Notes: generated by a model from the letters alone, not told the origin. Counted from the first letter of the stretch, positions 1 to 5,992 are shown. The stretch is 8,469 bases of DNA from Candidatus Cloacimonadota bacterium (GCA_020532365.1 JAJBBL010000210.1:1-8469); one strand, 5' to 3'. Numbers and translations: made by a program.

Positions 1-2910
1 ATCTATTATTTCCGCATAGATATTGGTAGGTGGCAGAGCCCTTTCTAAGAGCACAATGTCTTCCAATAGTATATCTCCATACTCTACCTCAAGCTCAAAA
101 TAGATCTCTACATACCCACCCCTTTCCACCTCCACATTATAAGAGCGTCCACTATACACCTCAGCAATCTCAAAGTTTCCATCAGTATCGGTCACAGCCT
201 CATAGTCTTGATAACCCATTAATCTTACTATCGCCCCCTCAAGCCCTACGTCTGGCCAATCGCTACCGACGACACGCCCATTTAGGCTAACCCTCTTAAT
301 AGTCGACATACCGAAGTTTACCTTACTATCCTGATCCTCGACGACGTCTACATTCTCGATAACTACGTCGTAATACCCAAATTTAACACCTTTAACTTTA
401 TGCAAGCCACCCTTTATATACTTAAACTCGTAATATCCAGACTCATCACTCTTGGCTTGAAATTCGCTCCCATCAACAGTTATAATAACCCCCGCTAATG
501 GATTAGAAGACTCATCGGTCACATACCCCGAGATCGAACCCATACCCGACGTGATCATAAACAGCTCCGTATAAGGGACTCTCGACGACAGAGTACCCCC
601 AATGATTTCGTCTGGGTTAAAGACCTCATCATCAGAGTGAATATTTCTCGAGCGGTATGGATAATCTTCCGTTATAGAGTAGTAAAACCTGTCAGTACTC
701 GCATAAAAATCAATATCCATCGGACGTTGGACCATCACCACCAGGTTGCCCGAACCGCTATAGAAAAAGTAGCGATCTAACACAATCTCCAGCCAACCCT
801 CCCCAGGCGCAATATCGATCCCCCCATCATAAACAAGTACCATCTCAGAGGAGGGGAGCCATTCATTAGAAAGGGTACTAATATTATCTTCAGCCATCCA
901 GACCTTGATCGGTGTATTGATAATCTCCGACGTAAAATCATAAAAATAGCAGATCTTCTCCAATACCCCGCCATTATTAATCTCATCCTTATAGTAAATA
1001 GTCTGGGTCAGACTGTTTTTGTACCAAAAGTTCAAAGGTAACGTATAGTCCTTCTCTGTAGCCTCTCCGATCCGTATCGTTTGATTAGCCCCCGGAGTTG
1101 CCGTCACCTGGTTAGACCCTTCCGATTCTGCCAAACTATACAGAGCGGTTACGTAATAACTATACTCTCGGCCATTCTCAACCTCACTATCCCTGTAATT
1201 TGTCTCTATTATCGGTGTTTGAGTGATCAAAGCTTCATCACGATAGACGTTATAGCCGAGCAGTGCCCTACTTTCACTATTAGAAAGCCTTGAGCCGTTA
1301 TCAGGAATCGGCGGTTGCCAAGAGAGGTTAACTACATTATTACTCGCCCCTGCCGCTAACCTACGTGGCGGCAGCGGCAACTCTTGAATCTCCACCTCGA
1401 TAACCGATTGATCATCGATAACAACCTCATCTATTATATAAGGTTCAAAACCTGCCTTAGTTGCTATAACACTGTACCGCCCTAAAAGAATATTTCTAAA
1501 CTCAGCTATCGAAGGGTGACCACCTTGCGTAACCTCACTATATGAGAGCGGCTTGCCATCCGGTGTCTCATCAAGATAAGTTAACTCCACCAAGCTACCC
1601 TCTCCGCTATCACCACTATCTACCGATAAATGAACATAGGCGACACCTGTATACCCTTTAGCAACCCAATTAGAGAGCGCCGGATCTGAAGTCACCCCAT
1701 TTGTATAGAGCGCTCTGACCCCGTATCCATAATAACCATTCTCTATTGCAGACCACTCTTCATCGATAAACGTAGTGTCGCTAACTGTTCCTAAGCTCGA
1801 CCATTCTTCAACATTGTCGAGCTCGTCGTAAGGGAAACGGTAGACTAAAAACTCTTCAAATCCTCGCTTCGAGCTACGTAAAGCGGCACCTCTTCCTCTA
1901 CCCCTCAAACTCTGATCTATTATCTTGAAATCATCTATCGCTACCCCTTCATAAGCTATAGACTCATCAGATTGAAAACGAAACCGTAAATAAACACTCG
2001 GTTCGTTTGCCAAACCGGGTAGACTTGTCGAATACTCCTCCCATACACCGATTCGACCCGACCATTTTGGCCCTCTCAAAGGACCTAAACTACTCCGATT
2101 GTTGTAAAAACCATCATCACCTTCAACTTTCTCCCAGCTCCTACCACCATCGATTGAAGACTCCAAAATCATCGCATCAAAATTGTTCTCACAATATATG
2201 TTCAACCATACAGATAAGTAGGGTTCAGAAAAAAAGCTGAAGTTGAACTCCGGCGACTGTAGCCATACGTTAACCTGATTGTCGTAAGGTAAAGAGAGAC
2301 GGGTCATAAAAGCGTTCTGACCACTATAGGCACTGCTGATATTTGATTGATTTGGGGTTCCACACTCCCATTGATCGACGCCACTGATGACGCCACTCGT
2401 CCAGCCCGACTCACCCCCTTCAAAATCATAAAAGTAATGCGTTACCGGAATCGGCATCCCCCAATTTAGTATTACCTGGCTGTCATCACTGTTTTGTGTA
2501 GCGGTTAATCTGTTTGGCGGGTAGGCGTTCTCTAAAAGAAGCAGGATGCCTAAATCGATATCCCCCTCCCTTATATAAACAGTCTCTGTTAAAGACTCAT
2601 ACCCCTCTATAGTCACCCTTAGCTGATACTCTTTTCCAGTAGCCACGCTATAAAGATTGAAATACCCCGCTTCATCCGTTATAGCATTATAAGTCACCTC
2701 CCCCATTAGTGTGACATTAGCACTCGGAAGACCGTTTTCGGGCCAATCACTACCCACTACACGACCAGTCAAATCAGTATATGAACGAGTGTTACCGGAG
2801 CTTGCATTTTTTTCAATGTCGTCCAAAGAAAATAAAGCCCCGCTACCACAGAATAAGAGCAAGACACCAATGAATAGCACGACAATAAATTTTGAATAAT
2901 TACGTCTCAT
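1..2910 (-). CDS. Secreted multidomain surface protein, C-terminus off the left edge (partial)
   Basis: An open frame of 970 codons runs from the ATG at 2910 to the window edge without a stop. Residues 1-29 form a signal peptide (basic MRRNYSK, then a hydrophobic core), so the protein is exported. Modules in order: carboxypeptidase-regulatory-like (CRL) domain about 46-128; a fibronectin III fold starting at 131 and interrupted by a MAM/choice-of-anchor-J domain about 158-332 (DFEGG near its start, VAIDDF near its end), resuming about 350-414; second CRL about 424-510; FN3 about 513-606 (GYNVYRD); a beta-rich module about 610-785 (NFWYKNS, IKVWMAED, NLVVMVQRP) of a kind I remember from Cloacimonadota and Bacteroidota; CRL about 791-868; CRL about 873-957; start of another FN3. 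No catalytic motif is visible, so an adhesive or structural cell-surface role is inferred. The ATG has no clear Shine-Dalgarno sequence. A C-terminal sorting domain cannot be assessed because that end is missing. Confidence 0.9.
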   Translation of the reverse strand, partial: MRRNYSKFIVVLFIGVLLLFCGSGALFSLDDIEKNASSGNTRSYTDLTGRVVGSDWPENGLPSANVTLMGEVTYNAITDEAGYFNLYSVATGKEYQLRVTIEGYESLTETVYIREGDIDLGILLLLENAYPPNRLTATQNSDDSQVILNWGMPIPVTHYFYDFEGGESGWTSGVISGVDQWECGTPNQSNISSAYSGQNAFMTRLSLPYDNQVNVWLQSPEFNFSFFSEPYLSVWLNIYCENNFDAMILESSIDGGRSWEKVEGDDGFYNNRSSLGPLRGPKWSGRIGVWEEYSTSLPGLANEPSVYLRFRFQSDESIAYEGVAIDDFKIIDQSLRGRGRGAALRSSKRGFEEFLVYRFPYDELDNVEEWSSLGTVSDTTFIDEEWSAIENGYYGYGVRALYTNGVTSDPALSNWVAKGYTGVAYVHLSVDSGDSGEGSLVELTYLDETPDGKPLSYSEVTQGGHPSIAEFRNILLGRYSVIATKAGFEPYIIDEVVIDDQSVIEVEIQELPLPPRRLAAGASNNVVNLSWQPPIPDNGSRLSNSESRALLGYNVYRDEALITQTPIIETNYRDSEVENGREYSYYVTALYSLAESEGSNQVTATPGANQTIRIGEATEKDYTLPLNFWYKNSLTQTIYYKDEINNGGVLEKICYFYDFTSEIINTPIKVWMAEDNISTLSNEWLPSSEMVLVYDGGIDIAPGEGWLEIVLDRYFFYSGSGNLVVMVQRPMDIDFYASTDRFYYSITEDYPYRSRNIHSDDEVFNPDEIIGGTLSSRVPYTELFMITSGMGSISGYVTDESSNPLAGVIITVDGSEFQAKSDESGYYEFKYIKGGLHKVKGVKFGYYDVVIENVDVVEDQDSKVNFGMSTIKRVSLNGRVVGSDWPDVGLEGAIVRLMGYQDYEAVTDTDGNFEIAEVYSGRSYNVEVERGGYVEIYFELEVEYGDILLEDIVLLERALPPTNIYAEIID

Positions 2911-3069
2911 CAATCTGCATCCATCGATTTTGCTTCTCTGATATAAATACATCTAACCACTTTTCTCCCCCCGATCCTTACCTCTGTTTCCTGACTATTG
3001 CCAAACACAAAATAACCTCTGCTGTCAATCACTTTCTTGCCTGCCAGTTTTTGAATAATTTCGCCCCAT
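2890..3069 (-). repeat. Pair of 21-bp direct repeats, one containing the surface-protein start codon
   Basis: On the minus strand, the 21 bases beginning with the ATG at 2910 (2910 to 2890) match the 21 bases beginning with an ATG at 3069 (3069 to 3049) at 18 of 21 positions. The last 12 bases, AATTATTCAAAA, are identical. The two copies encode MRRNYSK and MGRNYSK. Similarity stops abruptly on both sides, so this is not a long tandem duplication. Confidence 0.6.
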
Positions 3070-3077
3070 TTTGAGTT
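2910..3077 (-). pseudogene. Frame-disrupted coding-like remnant or dispersed repeat upstream of the surface protein
   Basis: Reading the minus strand, a 56-codon open stretch follows a TAA at 3078-3080 and ends in a TGA that overlaps the ATG of the surface-protein gene by one base. It reads plausibly as protein (KKVIDSRGYFVFGNSQETEV) up to a run of six G (plus-strand C at 2967-2972). After that run a different frame looks more protein-like (GEKWLDVFISEKQNRW) and ends at a TAA at 2900-2902. A third frame gives a 14-residue peptide from an ATG at 3069. No start codon or ribosome binding site supports an intact gene. A broken gene with an indel at the G run, or a non-coding dispersed repeat that happens to be open in several frames, are both possible. 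I recognise no family. Confidence 0.35.
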
Positions 3078-3176
3078 TTAATTCATATTTTATACTTTTC
3101 GCCGATATTGCCCGCCCTTCTAACCTCTATTTAGCTGTCATTCCGCACTTTACACAAATGCTTCCTACTGGCAAGT

Positions 3177-3225
3177 AAGGAGAATAGTCGTAGGCGGCCC
3201 TAATCCGCCTACGACTATTCCCCTT
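3177..3225. repeat. Long REP-like palindrome
   Basis: A perfect 16-bp inverted repeat (arms 3182-3197 and 3205-3220, 7-base loop CCCTAAT) extends by four more pairs (AAGG/CCTT) across one A-C mismatch. There is no T-run on either side, so it is not a standard intrinsic terminator, although a processed or paused 3' end cannot be excluded. Its style, GTAGGCGG...CCGCCTAC, fits dispersed repetitive extragenic palindromes. About 30 bp upstream (3139-3148) lies TGTCATTCCG, which resembles one arm of another common palindromic repeat. Confidence 0.75.
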
Positions 3226-3274
3226 GTATTCCTATAGGATGTAGGTGATTTTTTGGAGAGTGATTTGCCTGACG

Positions 3275-3332
3275 CGAGATCATCAATACAACATCGAATT
3301 GTAGGGGCTGGGCTTGCTCTGCCCGAGATCAT
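3275..3332. repeat. GTAGGGGC-type short palindromic repeat flanked by 9-bp direct repeats
   Basis: The segment 3301-3324 begins GTAGGGGC and ends GCCC, with a GGGC/GCCC stem around TTGCTCT (3310-3324). I recall very similar GTAGGGGC...GCCC elements scattered through intergenic regions of several phyla. The nonamer CGAGATCAT occurs at 3275-3283 and again at 3324-3332, bracketing a 40-bp segment that contains the palindrome. This resembles a small insertion with a target duplication but is too short to be certain. Confidence 0.5.
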
Positions 3333-3374
3333 TAAAAAAGTAAGGATAAGGTATTTGATATCGAAACATTAAAC

Positions 3375-3419
3375 GGTTACACCTGACGAGAAATGTCGAA
3401 ACGACGTTTATGGGTAACC
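3375..3419. other. Possible structured element (stem-loop)
   Basis: GGTTAC (3375-3380) can pair with GTAACC (3414-3419), and CC (3382-3383) with GG (3412-3413) around a single bulged A. Smaller helices inside are possible: GAC/GTC at 3385-3397 and AAACG/CGTTT at 3399-3409. It matches no riboswitch or RNA family that I recognise. It lies more than 300 bp upstream of the predicted sigma-54 start site, so it is probably not part of that transcript. Confidence 0.25.
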
Positions 3420-3536
3420 TAATAAACAAACAAAAAAAGGATAACAAACACTATAATTTAGGTTCCTAATAACTCTTGAAATCTTAACGAAAAAGCTCTG
3501 GCTGGTGGAAAACTCCACCCATACAGGGCAAACCAA

Positions 3537-3592
3537 TGACTTGTCGCTTATTTATGACAAATATTCTTTTCGTGTCACATATCAATGTCATT
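3537..3592 (+). promoter_or_regulatory. Cluster of TGTC boxes, candidate enhancer for a PilR/NtrC-type activator
   Basis: Four TGTC tetramers lie within about 50 bp: TTGTC at 3541-3545, the complement TGACAA at 3555-3560, GTGTC at 3572-3576, and ATGTC at 3586-3589. The outer ends form an inverted repeat, CAATGAC (3534-3540) with GTCATTG (3587-3593). About 0.4 such tetramers would be expected by chance on two strands of this length. They lie roughly 160-210 bp upstream of the predicted sigma-54 start site, a normal distance for a bacterial enhancer-binding protein. From memory, PilR sites in Pseudomonas also contain TGTC cores. Function here is inferred. Confidence 0.4.
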
Positions 3593-3722
3593 GCAATCCA
3601 GCTGAATAATGAGCAAATAGGGTATACACCGTCCTTAAATAAAAACAACGATAAACTTAACTACCTATATATAAGATAGTTACGTTGCCCAACTACTATT
3701 ACTGCAAAATTATTTACTATGA

Positions 3723-3738
3723 TTGGCACACTTATTGC
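3723..3738 (+). promoter_or_regulatory. Sigma-54 (-24/-12) promoter of the pilin-like gene
   Basis: The sequence TTGGCAC-N5-TTGC matches the RpoN consensus (TGGCAC-N5-TTGC) completely, with the invariant GG (3725-3726) and GC (3737-3738) separated by exactly 10 bases. Transcription would start near 3750, giving a leader of about 30 nt that holds the strong AAAGGAGG ribosome binding site. Sigma-54 promoters need an activator ATPase, and the TGTC cluster upstream is a candidate site. Pilin genes in several phyla are controlled this way through PilS/PilR. Confidence 0.85.
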
Positions 3739-3780
3739 CTATATATGTGGATAGCTATAAACCCTATAAAGGAGGAAAGA

Positions 3781-4203
3781 ATGGGACAACAGCAAATCTT
3801 ATTAATCGTACTTAGTGTAATTTTAGTTGGTATCGCTATCGCAGTCGGTATCACAATGTTTAAAGCTCAAGCTGAGCAAAGTAATATTGATGCAATCGCA
3901 GCAGACTTAAACAACCTTGGTGCAATGGCATATCAATACTCAATTAGACCAGTATCAATGGGCGGTGGATTTGGCGACTCAGGAAAATCATATGAAGGTT
4001 TTACAATTCCCGCCGGAATGGATTCAAATTCGAATGGAAAATACTATGTGGCAACTGGAGTAACGGCAACAAGTATTACATTAGTCGCTCAATCAGCAAC
4101 AGACGATGATATAATTAAAAAACTTGAAGTTGATAAAGATGGGAAAATGACTCTCAGTGATGGTGCAGCTTCCGATATACCTGGTAGCGGTGGTAATGAC
4201 TAA
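3781..4203 (+). CDS. Leaderless pilin-like protein, copy 1 (140 aa)
   Basis: I chose the ATG at 3781 because AAAGGAGG (3768-3775) lies five bases upstream and the protein then begins MGQQQ like its two paralogues. The in-frame upstream ATG at 3685 would precede the promoter. Residues about 5-26 form a hydrophobic helix (ILLIVLSVILVG then IAIAVGITMF). An amphipathic stretch follows (NIDAIAADLNNLGAMAYQY), the layout of a type IV pilin stalk, and then a small domain with RPVSMGGG that ends in a Gly/Ser/Asp-rich tail (PGSGGND). There is no charged leader, no Gly-Phe cleavage site and no Glu5. I recall similar MGQQQ proteins in Ignavibacteria and related phyla but no characterised function. A filament or pseudopilus subunit anchored in the inner membrane is inferred. 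This is the only copy with a visible sigma-54 promoter. Confidence 0.92.
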   Translation: MGQQQILLIVLSVILVGIAIAVGITMFKAQAEQSNIDAIAADLNNLGAMAYQYSIRPVSMGGGFGDSGKSYEGFTIPAGMDSNSNGKYYVATGVTATSITLVAQSATDDDIIKKLEVDKDGKMTLSDGAASDIPGSGGND

Positions 4204-4220
4204 TTAGATTCAAGCAATTT

Positions 4221-4247
4221 AAAAAGGCCCATTAATGGGCCTTTTTT
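4221..4247. terminator. Bidirectional intrinsic terminator
   Basis: AAAAA (4221-4225), the 16-bp palindrome GGCCCATTAATGGGCC (4226-4241) and TTTTTT (4242-4247) form a GC-rich hairpin with a T-run on either strand. It lies 18 bp after the stop of the plus-strand pilin-like gene and 31 bp after the stop of the convergent minus-strand paralogue, so it can end both transcripts. Confidence 0.93.
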
Positions 4248-4277
4248 ATTTCTAATCTTCTAATTATATTCTTCTAT

Positions 4278-4667
4278 TTAGTCCCAGCCGTTCATTTCGA
4301 ACTCATCTTCAAGCTCTAAGTTATCGTTGTAAGTAGCGGCTATAGTAGCCCCTTCATAGATTTTAGATGTAGCTGTTATAGTGATTTGAGTGAAGTCATT
4401 GTTAATCTCTATTAAGTATTCAGCGTTATTGTTATCAGTAATTTCTGTAGGAGGATTAAATCCTTTAAAACTACCGTTTCCTCCCCCTAACATATCAGGT
4501 TTTAAACGATGCTGATAAGCTAAGGATCCAATAGTAATTATATCAAGAATAATTGCATCCTGATTTGATGTTAATGAGTAGCTCTTGAACATGGTAATAC
4601 CGACTGCTATCGATATACCGACCAGAATCACGCTAAGCACGATTAACAATATTTGTTGTTGTCCCAT
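4278..4667 (-). CDS. Leaderless pilin-like protein, copy 2 (129 aa)
   Basis: A paralogue of the genes at 3781 and 4880. Its first 17 residues are identical to both, while the remainder is closer to the 4880 gene: SNQDAI, AYQ, RLKP, and GGGNGSF. The start is supported by AAAGGGGG about eight bases upstream on the minus strand. One membrane helix (about 5-26) is followed by a stalk-like segment and a small C-terminal domain rich in Ile/Thr/Asn that ends in an acidic tail with NGWD. Leader, cleavage site and Glu5 are absent. It converges on the copy-1 gene and shares its terminator. Its likely promoter is sigma-70-like, unlike copy 1, so the copies may be expressed under different conditions. 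Function is inferred only from pilin-like architecture. Confidence 0.92.
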   Translation of the reverse strand: MGQQQILLIVLSVILVGISIAVGITMFKSYSLTSNQDAIILDIITIGSLAYQHRLKPDMLGGGNGSFKGFNPPTEITDNNNAEYLIEINNDFTQITITATSKIYEGATIAATYNDNLELEDEFEMNGWD

Positions 4668-4686
4668 AGGTTTACCCCCTTTTTAT

Positions 4687-4715
4687 AATCTACAACACAC
4701 TAAGAAAATAATCAA
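4687..4715 (-). promoter_or_regulatory. Candidate sigma-70-type promoter for pilin-like copy 2
   Basis: Read on the minus strand: TTGATT (4715-4710), 17-bp spacer, TAGATT (4692-4687). The leader would be only about 15 nt but includes the AAAGGGGG ribosome binding site. The minus-strand gene at 5332 has a similar arrangement, with the same TAGATT hexamer. Confidence 0.4.
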
Positions 4716-4796
4716 TTCTACCCCTGGAGGCAAAGAATATTTTTTTGGTTTAACATTTAGATAGAGCAATAGCGTATCACGTTTTCATTGCTTCTC

Positions 4797-4827
4797 AACC
4801 CCTCGGTTCTTACGGAGGGGTTTTGTG
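4797..4827 (+). terminator. Plus-strand intrinsic terminator with no upstream gene
   Basis: The arms AACCCCTC (4797-4804) and GAGGGGTT (4815-4822) pair around a 10-base loop and are followed by TTTTGTGTTT on the plus strand. On the minus strand the hairpin is not followed by a T-run (GAGAAGC), so it does not look like the terminator of the minus-strand gene ending at 4880. No plus-strand ORF precedes it. Confidence 0.65.
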
Positions 4828-4879
4828 TTTAAGAAATAAAATAAAAACTTACAAACAGGTTAATTGACGCTAAACCTTC

Positions 4880-5332
4880 TTATTTTTTCTCCCAGCCTTC
4901 CATTATGTAACCGGTGCTTGAGCTGCTGGGTCCTTTACCGAATTCCATTCCCTCTACATTACTAAGGTCGTTAATGAGGTTAAGATTAAGATCGTAGTAT
5001 GCTGTTATTGTGGCAGAATCGTAGCTATTTGAAGTACCGATAATTTCGATAGCTTTTCCATCTTGCAAGATTCTGACGTTATATTTTGCGTTAGAGTTTT
5101 CACTGGAGTGGCTTGGTAGGGTAAAGTTATTGAAAGATCCATTTCCTCCCCCCAACGTGCTTGGTTTAAGTCGATACTGATAAGCTGTTGAGGCTATATT
5201 CATAATATCGTAAACGATAGCGTCTTGGTTAGCAGTCAAGGCATATGATTTAAACATAGATATTCCGACGCTTACGGATACACCGACGAGAATTACGCTA
5301 AGAACAATAAGTAATATTTGCTGCTGTCCCAT
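4880..5332 (-). CDS. Leaderless pilin-like protein, copy 3 (150 aa)
   Basis: Third member of the MGQQQ family. Residues 1-17 match copies 1 and 2 exactly. The rest of the membrane helix (VSVSVGISMFKSYAL) and the core (ANQDAI, AYQYRLKP, GGGNGSF) are closest to copy 2. It is the longest copy because of a Ser/Gly-rich insert (GKGPSSSSTGY) before the tail EGWEKK. GGAGGTG lies just upstream of the ATG. No leader, cleavage glycine-phenylalanine or Glu5 is present. It is divergent from the V/W/X-like operon starting at 5568, suggesting joint function of major-like and minor-like subunits. The N-terminal helix probably mediates membrane anchoring and helix packing, and the variable C-terminal part probably gives each copy a different surface. 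Both statements are inference from the pilin analogy. Confidence 0.92.
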   Translation of the reverse strand: MGQQQILLIVLSVILVGVSVSVGISMFKSYALTANQDAIVYDIMNIASTAYQYRLKPSTLGGGNGSFNNFTLPSHSSENSNAKYNVRILQDGKAIEIIGTSNSYDSATITAYYDLNLNLINDLSNVEGMEFGKGPSSSSTGYIMEGWEKK

Positions 5333-5388
5333 AACACCTCCATTCTATTAATTTGCTAAAGGGGCTGTCTACACTCCTAAGCGTAACC

Positions 5389-5416
5389 AATCTAATACTG
5401 GTAAAAAGTATGTCAA
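5389..5416 (-). promoter_or_regulatory. Candidate sigma-70-type promoter for pilin-like copy 3
   Basis: Read on the minus strand: a perfect TTGACA (5416-5411), 16-bp spacer, TAGATT (5394-5389). The leader would be about 50 nt and ends in GGAGGTG before the ATG at 5332. An alternative TATAAT lies farther upstream (5507-5502) but has a poor -35. No sigma-54 signature was found in this divergent region. Confidence 0.4.
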
Positions 5417-5509
5417 TATTTATTTTACCGCTTGCCTCGAGAAATTCAGCCATAATGCCCTTCAACCCCCTATTACTCCTATATTCCATAGCATTACGTT
5501 AATTATAGC

Positions 5510-5537
5510 TTGACTTCAACACCTATTTAATTATTAT
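5510..5537 (+). promoter_or_regulatory. Sigma-70-type promoter of the V/W/X-like operon
   Basis: TTGACT (5510-5515), 16-bp spacer, TATTAT (5532-5537). Each hexamer differs from consensus at one position. Transcription would begin near 5544, about 24 nt before the ATG at 5568, leaving room for the AAAGGAA ribosome binding site at 5554-5560. Confidence 0.55.
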
Positions 5538-5567
5538 TTAGCCAAATAGATTGAAAGGAATTAAACG

Positions 5568-5978
5568 ATGAATTTAGGACAAACTTTGCTCGCTCTGCTT
5601 GCACTGGCACTGCTCGTTACTATCTCGCTGAGCATAAATAAAGCAAGATTTGCTTCGACCGAAAGAACTATCGAATTGCAAGTCGAGTTAGAAGCAATTA
5701 ACTATGGGCAGTCTGTTATGGAAATTATCTCTAACCGAGCTAATACCGAAGAGGGGTATAACAGTTTAGAAGATAAATTCAATAATTGGACTGGAAACCA
5801 AAAGGTTAGCGACGGCTCAGGGCAAACCCTCTATTCTAAAGTAATAGTTGAGTCAGAAGCTGACAATACGCCGCTACACGAGGTGCCCTACAAATTTGTC
5901 CGCGTCACCGTTTATGCCGATCCAGCCTATGAAAAGCAATTAGTGGAATACAAATCAGCGTTTAACCGCTGGTGGTAA
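5568..5978 (+). CDS. PilV/GspI-like minor pilin-like protein (136 aa)
   Basis: First gene of a three-gene operon, preceded by AAAGGAA (5554-5560). A membrane helix (about 5-22, LLALLALALLVTISLSI) starts almost at Met, in the context MNLGQ, recalling the MGQQQ of the three neighbours. The following stalk contains INYGQSVMEIISNRA, similar in style to the PilV/GspI pattern of an Ala/Gln-Ser-Met-Glu helix after the transmembrane part. The small C-terminal domain is mixed alpha/beta and ends in a tryptophan-rich FNRWW. Length fits PilV/GspI (about 120-150 aa). The classical prepilin leader and Glu5 are missing. By position and size it should be the V-like initiation-complex subunit. This rests on architecture and gene order, as sequence similarity is too weak to assert by eye. 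Confidence 0.88.
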   Translation: MNLGQTLLALLALALLVTISLSINKARFASTERTIELQVELEAINYGQSVMEIISNRANTEEGYNSLEDKFNNWTGNQKVSDGSGQTLYSKVIVESEADNTPLHEVPYKFVRVTVYADPAYEKQLVEYKSAFNRWW

Positions 5979-5992
5979 AGGGGTTTTCAATT

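Noticed and set aside
2007..2240. Plus-strand open frames opposite the large secreted protein (also 30-290, 1081-1293, 2711-2899)
   Set aside because: They are antisense to a continuous 970-codon frame with clear domains, and their translations are low-complexity His/Ser/Pro/Leu-rich.
2892..3074. Plus-strand 60-codon open frame in the intergenic region
   Set aside because: No ribosome binding site, and its composition (Phe/His/Cys/Asn) reflects the complement of the more protein-like minus strand.
3177..3225. Long palindrome considered as an intrinsic terminator
   Set aside because: No T-run follows the hairpin on either strand, so a repeat element is the better description.
3523..3534. ACAGGGCAAACC, identical to a core segment of the c-di-GMP-I (GEMM) riboswitch
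   Set aside because: The second conserved half (GGGACGCAAAGCC) and the P1b hairpin with GNRA loop are missing downstream, and the site is upstream of the predicted transcription start.
3685..3780. N-terminal extension of the first pilin-like gene from an ATG at 3685
   Set aside because: The extension covers the sigma-54 promoter and the strong ribosome binding site, and is absent from both paralogues, which begin at MGQQQ.
4765..4784. Weak -24/-12-like sequence on the minus strand (TGATACGCTATTGC) upstream of pilin-like copy 2
   Set aside because: The invariant GG is not met at the correct spacing to GC, and a better sigma-70-like pair lies nearer the gene.
5298..5489. Minus-strand open frame of 63 codons overlapping the start of pilin-like copy 3
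   Set aside because: No ribosome binding site, unconvincing composition, overlap with a well-supported start, and it covers the likely promoter of copy 3.
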